A stretch of 9,162 nt of DNA from Dehalococcoidales bacterium. Its GTDB lineage: Bacteria; Chloroflexota; Dehalococcoidia; Dehalococcoidales; UBA5627. Positions 1-5,822 of the stretch are shown here, piece after piece; positions within the stretch are counted from its first letter, which is position 1; every line of letters begins with the position of its first letter. The translations under genes and the position numbers were made by a program. The notes under the pieces are model-generated. The model made no database searches, was not told the DNA's origin, and was given only the letters and a program-made list of their open reading frames with translations. The stretch spans positions 1-9,162 of the forward strand of contig JAQTVR010000036.1 in NCBI GenBank assembly GCA_028706995.1, written 5' to 3'.

Positions 1-52
1 CTTCCCTTAGTACCGCTATGATCTGTTCTTCGGTGTATTGTCTTGCTTTCAC
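1..52 (-). CDS. IS3-family transposase OrfA, N-terminal fragment (cut by window edge)
   Basis: The first 17 codons read MKARQYTEEQIIAVLRE, using the GTG at 52-50 as start. This is the characteristic opening of IS3-family OrfA proteins, a helix-turn-helix DNA-binding subunit that is usually fused to the OrfB integrase by -1 frameshifting. The GTG start is supported by a GAGGAGG ribosome binding site (66-60) about 7 bases upstream. The gene is cut by the window edge, so nothing can be said about whether the transposase is intact. Its direction places the IS interior to the left of the window. Identification rests on the N-terminal motif together with the IS-like terminus further upstream. It is fairly secure for the family but not for a named element. 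Confidence 0.75.
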   Translation of the reverse strand, partial: MKARQYTEEQIIAVLRE

Positions 53-126
53 TAGAATCCTCCTCGGTTTTTTATTATACCGCAGAACTCTAAGTCAAGA
101 TGATACTGTTTTTAGGGGAAAGGTCA
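1..126 (-). mobile_element. left end of an IS3-family insertion sequence (partial)
   Basis: Read on the minus strand, the segment starting at 126 opens with TGACCTTTCCCC and continues to about 101. This TG-first, C-run-then-A-run terminus is typical of IS3-family left inverted repeats. It is followed about 75 bases in by a strong ribosome binding site and the start of an IS3-type OrfA. The element runs off the window at position 1, so the right end, the target duplication and the OrfB frame cannot be seen. The exact tip (126) is inferred from the TG terminus and not from a duplication. A perfect TATAAT lies at 79-74 upstream of the OrfA ribosome binding site, but the nearest TTGACT (98-93) is only 13 bases away, which is short for a normal promoter. 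Confidence 0.75.
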
Positions 127-128
127 AT

Positions 129-251
129 ATGACAATAGATTTTAAAGAATTGGACAAAAAGAAAGTAGTCTTGGCAGATCATAACGGAGTAGAGGGTTTT
201 TGTAAATTAATGGATCTTTGTGTGAGAGTCATAGCAAATTATAAAAAATAA
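129..251 (+). CDS. short hypothetical ORF abutting the IS end, possibly the 3' remnant of an interrupted gene
   Basis: The 40-residue product starts MTIDFKELDKKKVVLADHNG and ends ANYKK. The ATG is 3 bases outside the predicted IS tip at 126. Its apparent ribosome binding site (AGGGGAAAGG, 114-123) lies inside the IS terminal repeat. The pattern of a short acidic start, a hydrophobic VVLAD strand and then a helix ending in basic residues looks like part of a folded domain and not random translation. It vaguely recalls STAS/SpoIIAA-like strands, but I cannot assign it. The reading frame is also open upstream through the IS to position 18, which is a chance extension. The likeliest explanations are the 3' part of a gene cut by the IS, or a small gene translated from the IS-borne ribosome binding site. 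Confidence 0.35.
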   Translation: MTIDFKELDKKKVVLADHNGVEGFCKLMDLCVRVIANYKK

Positions 252-288
252 TGTTAAGCTTTTTAGATAGATTTTACTTTCTACCAAA

Positions 289-330
289 CATCATGCCATA
301 TGATGCCCCCTTCCTTTTTCCAAATGGAAA
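289..330. repeat. two small inverted repeats between converging genes
   Basis: CATCA (289-293) pairs with TGATG (301-305) across a 7-base loop. TTTCCA (317-322) pairs with TGGAAA (325-330) across a 2-base loop. They lie between the short ORF at 129-251 and the converging HEAT gene. Neither is followed by a T-run on either strand, so I do not call them intrinsic terminators. Confidence 0.35.
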
Positions 331-356
331 CAACAATTTAGAAAAAGTTCATGATA

Positions 357-659
357 TTAAGGAGAGGCAGATTCTTTGTCTTGCAGCTTTTCGAGAGCCT
401 TTACTATAAAATCCTTGACGAATTCATCATTTTCAGTGTTTAAAGCTTCGGTAAGGTATTCTATTGACCTTGAGCCCCCTATCTTTCCCAGTGCTAATAT
501 TACTTCTTGTCGAACGAACCTATTCCTATCTTTCAATACTGGAATAAGAGAATCTACCGCTCTTTCATCTCTCATCAATCCGAGTACTTCAACTGCACTT
601 CGTCTAATACTACTGTCTTTATCTCCGAGTTTCTTGGTTAATTCCGCAATATCTTTCAT
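357..659 (-). CDS. small HEAT-repeat (PBS lyase HEAT-like) protein
   Basis: This 100-residue soluble protein is built of about three helical repeats: residues 4-32 (DKDSSIRRSAVEVLGLM), 33-63 (RNRFVRQEVILALGKIGG) and 64-95 (VKDFIVKALEKL). The spaced D/R-x-x-VR-x-x-A-x-x-AL-G pattern is the signature of PBS-lyase-type HEAT repeats. Such proteins are protein-binding scaffolds; no catalytic residues are seen and the partner is unknown. The ATG at 659 has an AGGAGAGG ribosome binding site a few bases upstream, which supports the start. The stop is TAA at 359-357. It appears monocistronic. A 14-bp palindrome (674-687) sits just upstream of the ribosome binding site. A TATAAT lies far upstream on the minus strand (about 760), with only a poor TTGTAT as partner. 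The family call is strong; the cellular role is unknown. Confidence 0.85.
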   Translation of the reverse strand: MKDIAELTKKLGDKDSSIRRSAVEVLGLMRDERAVDSLIPVLKDRNRFVRQEVILALGKIGGSRSIEYLTEALNTENDEFVKDFIVKALEKLQDKESASP

Positions 660-673
660 TTCCTCTCCTGTTC

Positions 674-687
674 ATATGGTACCATAT
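674..687. promoter_or_regulatory. perfect 14-bp palindrome upstream of the HEAT gene
   Basis: ATATGGTACCATAT is its own reverse complement. It lies 15-28 bases upstream of the HEAT gene start, just outside its ribosome binding site. The position suits an operator or a 5' UTR structure, but the palindrome has no loop and could be coincidental. No matching second copy was found in the window, although ACCATAT-like strings recur at 907-927. Confidence 0.3.
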
Positions 688-878
688 CCAGCGATTACAA
701 AATGTGAATTGAAAAGGAACCTTCAGTATTTTCGCTGAGCAAAAACAGTAAATAGCTAAATATTATTATATTTATGCGGAATTTATATACAACTTTAAAA
801 AGGGCATGATATTACCTAAGGGCTAGAGTAACAATTTGTTGGTTTATGAGCCAACAATCCATCGGAATGTTCCCTATG

Positions 879-937
879 GTTTATCCTATCGTTTACTATA
901 CCAGTTTACCATACCGTTTACCATATACGGTTTACCC
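879..937. repeat. five tandem degenerate GTTTAC(C) repeats with 12-14 bp spacing
   Basis: GTTTA begins at 879, 891, 904, 916 and 930, giving unit lengths of 12, 13, 12 and 14 bases. The clearest units read GTTTACCATACC (904) and GTTTACCATATA (916), with GTTTACTATACC at 891, so the consensus is roughly GTTTACYATAYC. The period is close to but not exactly one helical turn. The array is short and lacks unique spacers, so it is not a CRISPR array. No replication gene is adjacent to suggest iterons. Confidence 0.6.
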
Positions 938-1010
938 TGTTATATCAGGGAATTTCCCCCCGAAATCGAGGCTGGGCAGAGGAGGGGGGTTTCCTATTAT
1001 CAGGCATAGG
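935..1010. repeat. cluster of three inverted repeats including a C6/G6 stem
   Basis: CCCTG (935-939) pairs with CAGGG (946-950). GGAA (949-952) plus CCCCCC (956-961) pairs with GGGGGG (984-989) plus TTCC (991-994), leaving T bulges and a loop of about 22 bases. CCTAT (993-997) pairs with ATAGG (1006-1010). The segment is much more GC-rich than its flanks. There is no following T-run, so it is not a standard terminator. A folded RNA or a small decayed repeat element is possible. Confidence 0.4.
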
Positions 1011-1207
1011 AAATGCAAAAACCGCTTCATAAAAAACATTTAAAAAGTACATTATTATTTATATATTTTTAAACCCATAATAAATGGCAGCAATCATTAA
1101 ATAATGGCAACAAATGAACACTTTCACCGACTCAATCTAATGGTTTTCAAAGAACCTATGTTTTCCTCCCTTAGGCAATTCAATTAAGAATTTTACTGTC
1201 AATAGTG

Positions 1208-1234
1208 CACTTCTCTTTTCCAAAGAGGGAAGTG
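1208..1234. repeat. bulged hairpin upstream of ybeY
   Basis: CACTTC (1208-1213) and TCTTT (1214-1218) pair with AAAGA (1222-1226) and GAAGTG (1229-1234). The loop is 3 bases and GG is bulged. A related string, CTTCCCCAAAGAGGAA, occurs at 1287-1302 just before the ybeY start. No T-run follows on either strand. It may be a leader structure for ybeY if transcription starts upstream of it. Confidence 0.35.
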
Positions 1235-1310
1235 AATACAGACCGTATGCAAGGGTAAAAAAATAGACCGGACAAACAGGTTATACTTCCCCAAAGAGGA
1301 AAATTTTTGT

Positions 1311-1829
1311 TTGAGGATGTATATCCCCTGTGATATTATGAAAAGGATGGAAATAGATATTATTTTCGATGAAGGATTTGAAGATTGTCTCGGTGCCGGC
1401 TGGTTACAGGGGGTAGCTGAGGCCGCTCTTAGTGCCGAAAATACCGGCGATAATGTAGAAATGAGTCTGGTTATCACAAGTCAGGAAAAGGTACGCCGGC
1501 TTAACAGGGACTTCCGAGGCAAAGACAAATCCACAGATGTAATATCCTTTGCTATGCTGGATGAACTGCCGGTGGTACAAAGTGAAGATAAATTTACTTT
1601 TGTAGTCCCGCCCGACGGGGTAAAGCACCTTGGAGAGGTAATAATAAGCTATCCGCAGGCTGTAATGCAGGCGGACGAACACGGGCATCCGGTTAAAAAA
1701 GAAATGGCTATTCTTACCATTCACGGGGTGCTTCACCTGCTGGGCTATGACCATATCAAGGATGAAGAGGCTGAAGAGATGGAAGACAGGGAAAGAGTCA
1801 TCCTCAAGTCAATAATGGGAGAGCTATAA
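1311..1829 (+). CDS. ybeY: endoribonuclease YbeY (rRNA maturation factor)
   Basis: YbeY is a single-strand-specific, zinc-dependent endoribonuclease needed for 16S rRNA 3'-end maturation and ribosome quality control in the cytoplasm. The metal-binding motif HGVLHLLGYDH (residues 138-148) gives the H-x3-H-x5-H triad. The family blocks NRDFRGKDKSTDVISF (65-80) and LGEVIIS (107-113) are also present. The start is uncertain. TTG at 1311 has GAGGA 10 bases upstream and gives 172 residues. ATG at 1317 and 1338 have poorly placed or no ribosome binding sites. ATG at 1347 (MEIDIIFDEG) gives 160 residues, nearer the usual family length, and may be the true start. The gene overlaps the next start by one base (TAATG), so the two are probably translationally coupled. 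The usual neighbours (phoH, era) are not adjacent here. Confidence 0.95.
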   Translation: MRMYIPCDIMKRMEIDIIFDEGFEDCLGAGWLQGVAEAALSAENTGDNVEMSLVITSQEKVRRLNRDFRGKDKSTDVISFAMLDELPVVQSEDKFTFVVPPDGVKHLGEVIISYPQAVMQADEHGHPVKKEMAILTIHGVLHLLGYDHIKDEEAEEMEDRERVILKSIMGEL

Positions 1830-2401
1830 TGAGGATTCTAGGTATAGCCGGAAGTCCGAGGTGTGGGGGCAATACGGATATACTCCTGACTGAAGTGATG
1901 CGGGGGGTTGCCGGTTGTGGGGCGGAGATCAATACGATTTTTCTTAGAGAGCTGGATGTAGCCCCTTGCCAGAACTGCAATGCCTGTTTCGAAGCCGGAA
2001 TCTGCAAAATCAATGACGATATGCAGGGAGTTTATAAGGAACTGGCGTCAGCGGATAGAATTGTACTGGCTTCACCCCTGCATTTTATGGGATTGACCTC
2101 TCAAACAAAGGTGATGATCGACCGCTGCCAGTCATTATGGGCAAAGAAATATAAATTACACCTGCCTCCCCTGGGCGATAATAGAACCAGAAAGGGATTA
2201 TTCGTATCTGTAGGTGGACAGAAGTTACCCAACCTGTTTAATCCCGCAATAGCCACCGTAAAAGCCCTCTTTATAAGCCTGGATATACACTATGCCGGTG
2301 AATTACTGTTTTCAGGGATCGATAGAGCTGGAGATATTCGGAATGAACCCGGGGCGCTGGAAAAAGCTTTTATGGCGGGGCGTAAGTTAGTCGAGGGTTA
2401 A
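1829..2401 (+). CDS. iron-sulfur flavoprotein / NADPH-dependent FMN reductase family protein
   Basis: This 190-residue protein has a flavodoxin-like fold. MRILGIAGSPRCGGNT (1-16) is the N-terminal strand and phosphate-binding loop for FMN, and ASPLHFMGLTSQTKVMIDR is the second flavin-contacting block. Cysteines 47, 50, 53 and 59 form the compact C-x2-C-x2-C-x5-C motif of archaeal and anaerobic-bacterial iron-sulfur flavoproteins (ISF), which bind a 4Fe-4S cluster near FMN. These proteins shuttle electrons or reduce O2/H2O2 in anaerobes, but the physiological partner here is unknown. The ATG overlaps the ybeY stop by one base and has GGAG (1818-1821) 7 bases upstream, so the two genes form an operon. 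Its stop shares TTAA with the stop of the converging gene. The family call is firm; the exact function is open. Confidence 0.9.
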   Translation: MRILGIAGSPRCGGNTDILLTEVMRGVAGCGAEINTIFLRELDVAPCQNCNACFEAGICKINDDMQGVYKELASADRIVLASPLHFMGLTSQTKVMIDRCQSLWAKKYKLHLPPLGDNRTRKGLFVSVGGQKLPNLFNPAIATVKALFISLDIHYAGELLFSGIDRAGDIRNEPGALEKAFMAGRKLVEG

Positions 2402-4014
2402 ATTCCGGTTTTAACATGACGGGTGATTAAACCTACGACAGCCAGTATAAAAGACCATAAAAAGACTATAAATATAGAAAGTATTCCTGAAAGGTAAAGC
2501 CCGGGTGGAGCACCTGTACGGAATAGTATGAGAACCTCGAACAGATTATATCCGTATAAGGCTTTTATAACTATATACCCTGCTGTCATTATCATGATTA
2601 ATAAAGCCAGCGGGATCAAATAAAAGGTTATCTGCCAGGCAGGATATTTCTTCCCGGCAACCTGCGACCAGAAGAAACACCGTTTCCCTGTACAAAGTCT
2701 TCTCCAGAGCCATCCAATATATGCCAGCCAACCTAACAGTAATATAACGATAAAAATAAACACTGTAATTGCCAGTGTATCCAGGGCTTTCCAATGAGCC
2801 CACCATGGGACATTTATCGATTTTAGATCTAATCCCAAAAGGATATTGGCAACTTCAGGGGCGATGCGGTGTACCAGGTTACTGGCCTGGCTGTTTACCA
2901 GTACAACTATTCCCGTGTCATGTTCCGGTAGCAGGAGCATATCCGTAGTAAAGTTGGGGGTATCTCCACAGTGCCATAGTGTTTTCTCTTCAGAGATATC
3001 ATTACTGATGCTCCAACCCATGCCGTAATAGGCTGTTGTGTCGTTGTCCTCATAAAGTATAGCAGGATTTTGCAATTCTTCGATATCATCTTCCGGAAAT
3101 ATCCGGCCTTCGGAAGTAGCTCCATTGTTAAGCTGGACAATAATCCATTGTCCCATGTCTTCAGCGCAGGACATTACCCAGCCTGCGGGCATTGCGCTTC
3201 GAAAAAGAGATATATTCCGCACTACGATTGCCCCGTACATCGGTTGATGTCCATCGGCTTTCCCGAGTTTTTCCGCCACATCGGGGTATAGGGTGGTGTA
3301 ATCCAATCCCAGCGGAGTGAATACATTTTCCTGCATATATTCTTCGTATGACATTCCAGACATCTCTTCTATAAGAGCTCCCAACAGGCAGTAATTCAGG
3401 TCGGCATATTGAAAAGCCATTCCCGGGTCGCTGCTTAACAATATGTTATTCAGCGATGATATCAATTTTTGGTAAGGATTTTCGCCTTCCTGGAAAATCA
3501 ACGGTTCGGAGAGCGCTCCAGGAATACCGCTCGTCTGGTTAAGAAGCTGACGTACCGTTATTTCGGCTCCCCTGGGGTCGGCCAATTGAAAATCAGGCAG
3601 ATATTGACGAATGGGATTGTCGATATCGATAAGCCCTGTATCTTCCAGCAGGAGAATGCCAGTGGCAGTAAATGATTTAGTTAGCGATGCCAGGTCGAAT
3701 ATAGTTTTGGTGGTGACGGGGGTTGGATTGTCGAGGCTTGTGACCCCGAAACCCTTGCAGTATATTACTTCATCGCCCTGGACTATAACGATAGATAATC
3801 CTGGGATTTCCTCATCGGATATTACTTTTTCGATATATGTATCGATTTCCGGATAGGCTGTAGATGCACTTAAGAGGGAAGAATCAGTGTCTGAGGCACT
3901 GCCGCATCCCGCAAATGCGGAAATAATAAGGCATGCGGCAGTCAATAAAAAGAAACATTTTATGTTTCCATTTTTATACGCATTTTGTTTGTTCATTGGA
4001 TTATTGGAAAGCAT
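2398..4014 (-). CDS. lipoprotein-type serine hydrolase (beta-lactamase/PBP4*-like) with C-terminal membrane helices
   Basis: This 538-residue protein opens with a signal peptide (hydrophobic 20-33) and a plausible lipobox FAGC with Cys37, so it is probably lipid-anchored outside the membrane. Residues about 55-395 are a class C beta-lactamase-like serine hydrolase domain. The nucleophile motif is SLTK (Ser110, Lys113), QLLNQTSGIPG is the usual following block, and HCG (348-350) takes the place of the KTG/HTG motif. The second motif reads Tyr203-Ala-Asp and not the usual Tyr-x-Asn. After the domain come three hydrophobic helices (about 412-436, 463-484, 507-530). Relatives include D-aminopeptidases, esterases and cell-wall or peptide hydrolases, so beta-lactam resistance should not be assumed. 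It begins 18 bases after pyrD and has no clear ribosome binding site for the first ATG or for Met7, which suggests read-through from pyrD. Confidence 0.9.
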   Translation of the reverse strand: MLSNNPMNKQNAYKNGNIKCFFLLTAACLIISAFAGCGSASDTDSSLLSASTAYPEIDTYIEKVISDEEIPGLSIVIVQGDEVIYCKGFGVTSLDNPTPVTTKTIFDLASLTKSFTATGILLLEDTGLIDIDNPIRQYLPDFQLADPRGAEITVRQLLNQTSGIPGALSEPLIFQEGENPYQKLISSLNNILLSSDPGMAFQYADLNYCLLGALIEEMSGMSYEEYMQENVFTPLGLDYTTLYPDVAEKLGKADGHQPMYGAIVVRNISLFRSAMPAGWVMSCAEDMGQWIIVQLNNGATSEGRIFPEDDIEELQNPAILYEDNDTTAYYGMGWSISNDISEEKTLWHCGDTPNFTTDMLLLPEHDTGIVVLVNSQASNLVHRIAPEVANILLGLDLKSINVPWWAHWKALDTLAITVFIFIVILLLGWLAYIGWLWRRLCTGKRCFFWSQVAGKKYPAWQITFYLIPLALLIMIMTAGYIVIKALYGYNLFEVLILFRTGAPPGLYLSGILSIFIVFLWSFILAVVGLITRHVKTGI

Positions 4015-4032
4015 AAAAATATGAGATGTAAT

Positions 4033-4956
4033 TTACCTTCGAGCATTTCCGATGAGGTCGGTTATACTCTCGATTCCCTTTTTACCCATAAAGTCTTTAA
4101 TTCCTTCAAGAATATCAATGGAGGCATCGGGATTAACGAAAGTGGCAGTGCCTATCTGGATGGCACTTGCACCGGCCATAAAGAATTCGATAGCATCTAT
4201 TGAATTGGAAATACCTCCGCACCCGATAACCGGTATATCCACTGTGCCGGCTGTTTCATAGACCATAGCCAGTGCAATTGGTTTTATGGCGGGCCCGGAG
4301 AGACCGCCTGTCATATTACCCAAAAATGGTTTCTTTTTTTCAATATCTATAGCCATTCCTCTCAAGGTGTTTATCATGGATATGGCATCGGCGCCGGCCT
4401 CGGCAACAGCCATGGCTATCTCGGTGATGTTACTTACATTGGGTGTTAATTTTACTATTACCGGCAGTGAAGTTGCTTTGCGGACAGCTGTAGTAACGCT
4501 GACGGCGGCTTCGGCGTTGGTACCGAACTCGACACCGCCGGCTTTTACATTGGGGCAACTTATATTCACTTCCAGTCCACTGACTCCGGGAACCTTATCC
4601 AGCATTTGGGCCAGTCTGGCATATTCCTCGATGCTTTTTCCGGCGATATTTACGATGACGGGTAACCGCCATTTAGACCATCTGGGCGCTTTTTCCTCGA
4701 TCAGTGCCTTGACACCGATGTTCTGCAAACCGATTGCATTAAGCATACCCCCTGTGGTTTCATATAACCTCGGCTGCGGATTTCCGTCCATCGGTTCGAG
4801 GGTAGTGCCTTTGCAGATAATGGCACCCAGTTTCTCGATATCGAAGAGATGACTGTACTCGGTACCATAACCGAAAGTCCCCGAAGCGGTCATAACCGGG
4901 TTAGATAGCAATAACCCGCGGCTATTTTTAGGTGCCAGTTGAATGGAAAGATTCAA
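4033..4956 (-). CDS. pyrD: dihydroorotate dehydrogenase, class 1B catalytic subunit
   Basis: PyrD oxidises dihydroorotate to orotate with FMN, the fourth step of UMP synthesis, in the cytoplasm. The 307 residues match the class 1B length. Visible blocks are NPVMTASGTFGYGTEY (19-34), ICKGTT with a conserved Lys (47-52), GGMLNAIGLQN (69-79), NISCPNV with the catalytic-base Cys134, KLTPNV, GGLSGPAIKPIA and GCGGISN. The catalytic Cys indicates class 1, since class 2 uses Ser, and the sequence resembles the NAD-linked 1B type. Class 1B normally works with the PyrK iron-sulfur/FAD subunit, and no pyrK is in this window. The start is TTG at 4956, backed by a GGGGGG-AAAAG ribosome binding site 6 bases upstream (4968-4963). 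It follows znuB by 35 bases but has its own promoter-like sequence at 5012-4984. Confidence 0.95.
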   Translation of the reverse strand: MNLSIQLAPKNSRGLLLSNPVMTASGTFGYGTEYSHLFDIEKLGAIICKGTTLEPMDGNPQPRLYETTGGMLNAIGLQNIGVKALIEEKAPRWSKWRLPVIVNIAGKSIEEYARLAQMLDKVPGVSGLEVNISCPNVKAGGVEFGTNAEAAVSVTTAVRKATSLPVIVKLTPNVSNITEIAMAVAEAGADAISMINTLRGMAIDIEKKKPFLGNMTGGLSGPAIKPIALAMVYETAGTVDIPVIGCGGISNSIDAIEFFMAGASAIQIGTATFVNPDASIDILEGIKDFMGKKGIESITDLIGNARR

Positions 4957-4983
4957 ACTTTTCCCCCCGGTAGTCTTTTAATG

Positions 4984-5012
4984 ATTATAGGCTACATCTT
5001 TTGGGATGGCAA
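4984..5012 (-). promoter_or_regulatory. predicted sigma70-type promoter for pyrD inside the end of znuB
   Basis: On the minus strand TTGCCA (5012-5007) and a perfect TATAAT (4989-4984) are separated by exactly 17 bases. Transcription would begin near 4977, leaving about 20 bases of leader before the pyrD TTG, with the ribosome binding site inside it. It overlaps the last codons of znuB. The match (5/6 and 6/6) is good for an internal site, but activity is inferred. Confidence 0.6.
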
Positions 5013-5822
5013 CCTTGTAGAGGACAGCAATTTGCGAGTTGAAATTACCGTTGCAAAGATTATGACGCTTGTGATGATTATTGTTGCACCCGATGCGAGG
5101 TCGAGTATATATGATAGAAATAATCCGGTGAAAGTAAAGATAATGCTGAAGATTACAGAAAGAACCATCATTTTTTTCATATCATTAGTAAACTGGCGTG
5201 CAAGTGATGCCGGGATGGTAAGCAGGGCAATGACCAGTATGATGCCTACAACGCGTATCATTACCACGATAGTCAGTGCGATCAGGCAGAGCAGGATAAG
5301 GTATATTTTTTCTGTCGGCATTCCTATAACTGTGCTGTATTCTTCATCGAAGGATATGGCAAGGAATTCCTTATAAAGCAGTACAACCACTGCCAGTATC
5401 ACTACGTCCAGTATCAGTATAAGTAACAACTCGGAATCGGGAACGGTCAGGATATTACCGAAAAGGTAGCTGAACAGATTGGTGGTATATCCGGGGGTCA
5501 GGCTAATAAAGATAGCTCCCAGCGCCATTCCTGTTGCCCAAAGAATACCGATAACCGTGTCTTCGGGAAGTCTGGTTCTCCTTGTGGAAACACCCATAGT
5601 AATTGCCGATATAATGCTAAAAATCGTTGCCCCGAGTACCGGGCTGATACCAATAAAATATCCGAGCCCGATACCGCCGAAGGAGGCGTGAGCGATACCG
5701 CCGCTAATAAAAACGATGCGCTTGGAAACGACATAAACTCCGATAATCCCGCAGGCGATAGAAGCCAGTAGTGCTGCCAGCATTGCATTCTGCATAAAGT
5801 GGTATCCGAATATGTCAAACAC
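4992..5822 (-). CDS. znuB: zinc ABC transporter permease
   Basis: This 276-residue integral membrane protein of the ABC-3 metal permease family forms the zinc channel with the ATPase encoded upstream. It has seven to eight hydrophobic helices. The conserved N-terminal stretch FMQNAMLAALLASIACGIIG is followed by ISGGIAHASFGGIGLGYF, the family's cytoplasmic coupling region, and the RVVGIILVIALLTIPASLAR block lies in the second half. The start is GTG at 5822, confirmed by AAGGAG 8 bases upstream. Its first base is the last base of the znuC stop (TAGTG), a coupled arrangement. Mn/Fe transporters share this family, so zinc specificity rests on the neighbouring ZnuA and Fur-family genes. The C-terminal end carries the putative pyrD promoter. 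Confidence 0.92.
   Translation of the reverse strand: MFDIFGYHFMQNAMLAALLASIACGIIGVYVVSKRIVFISGGIAHASFGGIGLGYFIGISPVLGATIFSIISAITMGVSTRRTRLPEDTVIGILWATGMALGAIFISLTPGYTTNLFSYLFGNILTVPDSELLLILILDVVILAVVVLLYKEFLAISFDEEYSTVIGMPTEKIYLILLCLIALTIVVMIRVVGIILVIALLTIPASLARQFTNDMKKMMVLSVIFSIIFTFTGLFLSYILDLASGATIIITSVIIFATVISTRKLLSSTRLPSQKM

Larger units (their letters stand above)
660..1310. other. 651-base intergenic region, repeat- and hairpin-rich, no convincing gene
   Basis: No reading frame here has a plausible protein. The longest (846-1043) owes its Tyr/Pro-rich sequence to the GTTTA repeats and ends in a basic tail from AT-rich DNA. From left to right the region holds a 14-bp palindrome (674-687), an AT-rich stretch (about 735-800), five GTTTA-type direct repeats (879-937), a CCCTG/CAGGG hairpin (935-950), a bulged C6/G6 inverted repeat (949-994), a CCTAT/ATAGG hairpin (993-1010), a second AT-rich stretch (1040-1085), a loose direct repeat of AATGGCARCAA (about 1083 and 1103) and a bulged hairpin at 1208-1234. 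Such a mix could be a decayed mobile element or a regulatory spacer; the sequence does not decide. Confidence 0.6.

Noticed and set aside
317..330. TTTCCA/TGGAAA hairpin as terminator for the HEAT gene
   Set aside because: The stem is AT-rich and there is no T-run after it on the minus strand.
376..738. 120-codon plus-strand frame antisense to the HEAT gene
   Set aside because: It is a Ser-rich shadow of the HEAT frame, which has a clear ribosome binding site and repeat pattern.
879..937. Possible CRISPR array
   Set aside because: Units are 12-14 bases with no unique spacers and no cas genes nearby.
967..989. G-quadruplex from the G-rich tract
   Set aside because: Most G tracts are only two bases and the C6/G6 hairpin competes, so the evidence is weak.
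846..1043. 65-codon plus-strand frame rich in Tyr and Pro
   Set aside because: Its sequence derives from the GTTTA repeats and GC-rich hairpins, it has no ribosome binding site, and the composition is unlike a protein.
1282..1287. TATACT as -10 of a ybeY promoter
   Set aside because: The 16-18 base upstream positions contain only an A-run and no -35-like hexamer.
4286..4852. 188-codon plus-strand frame antisense to pyrD
   Set aside because: pyrD motifs are unmistakable on the minus strand and the antisense frame has no recognisable features.
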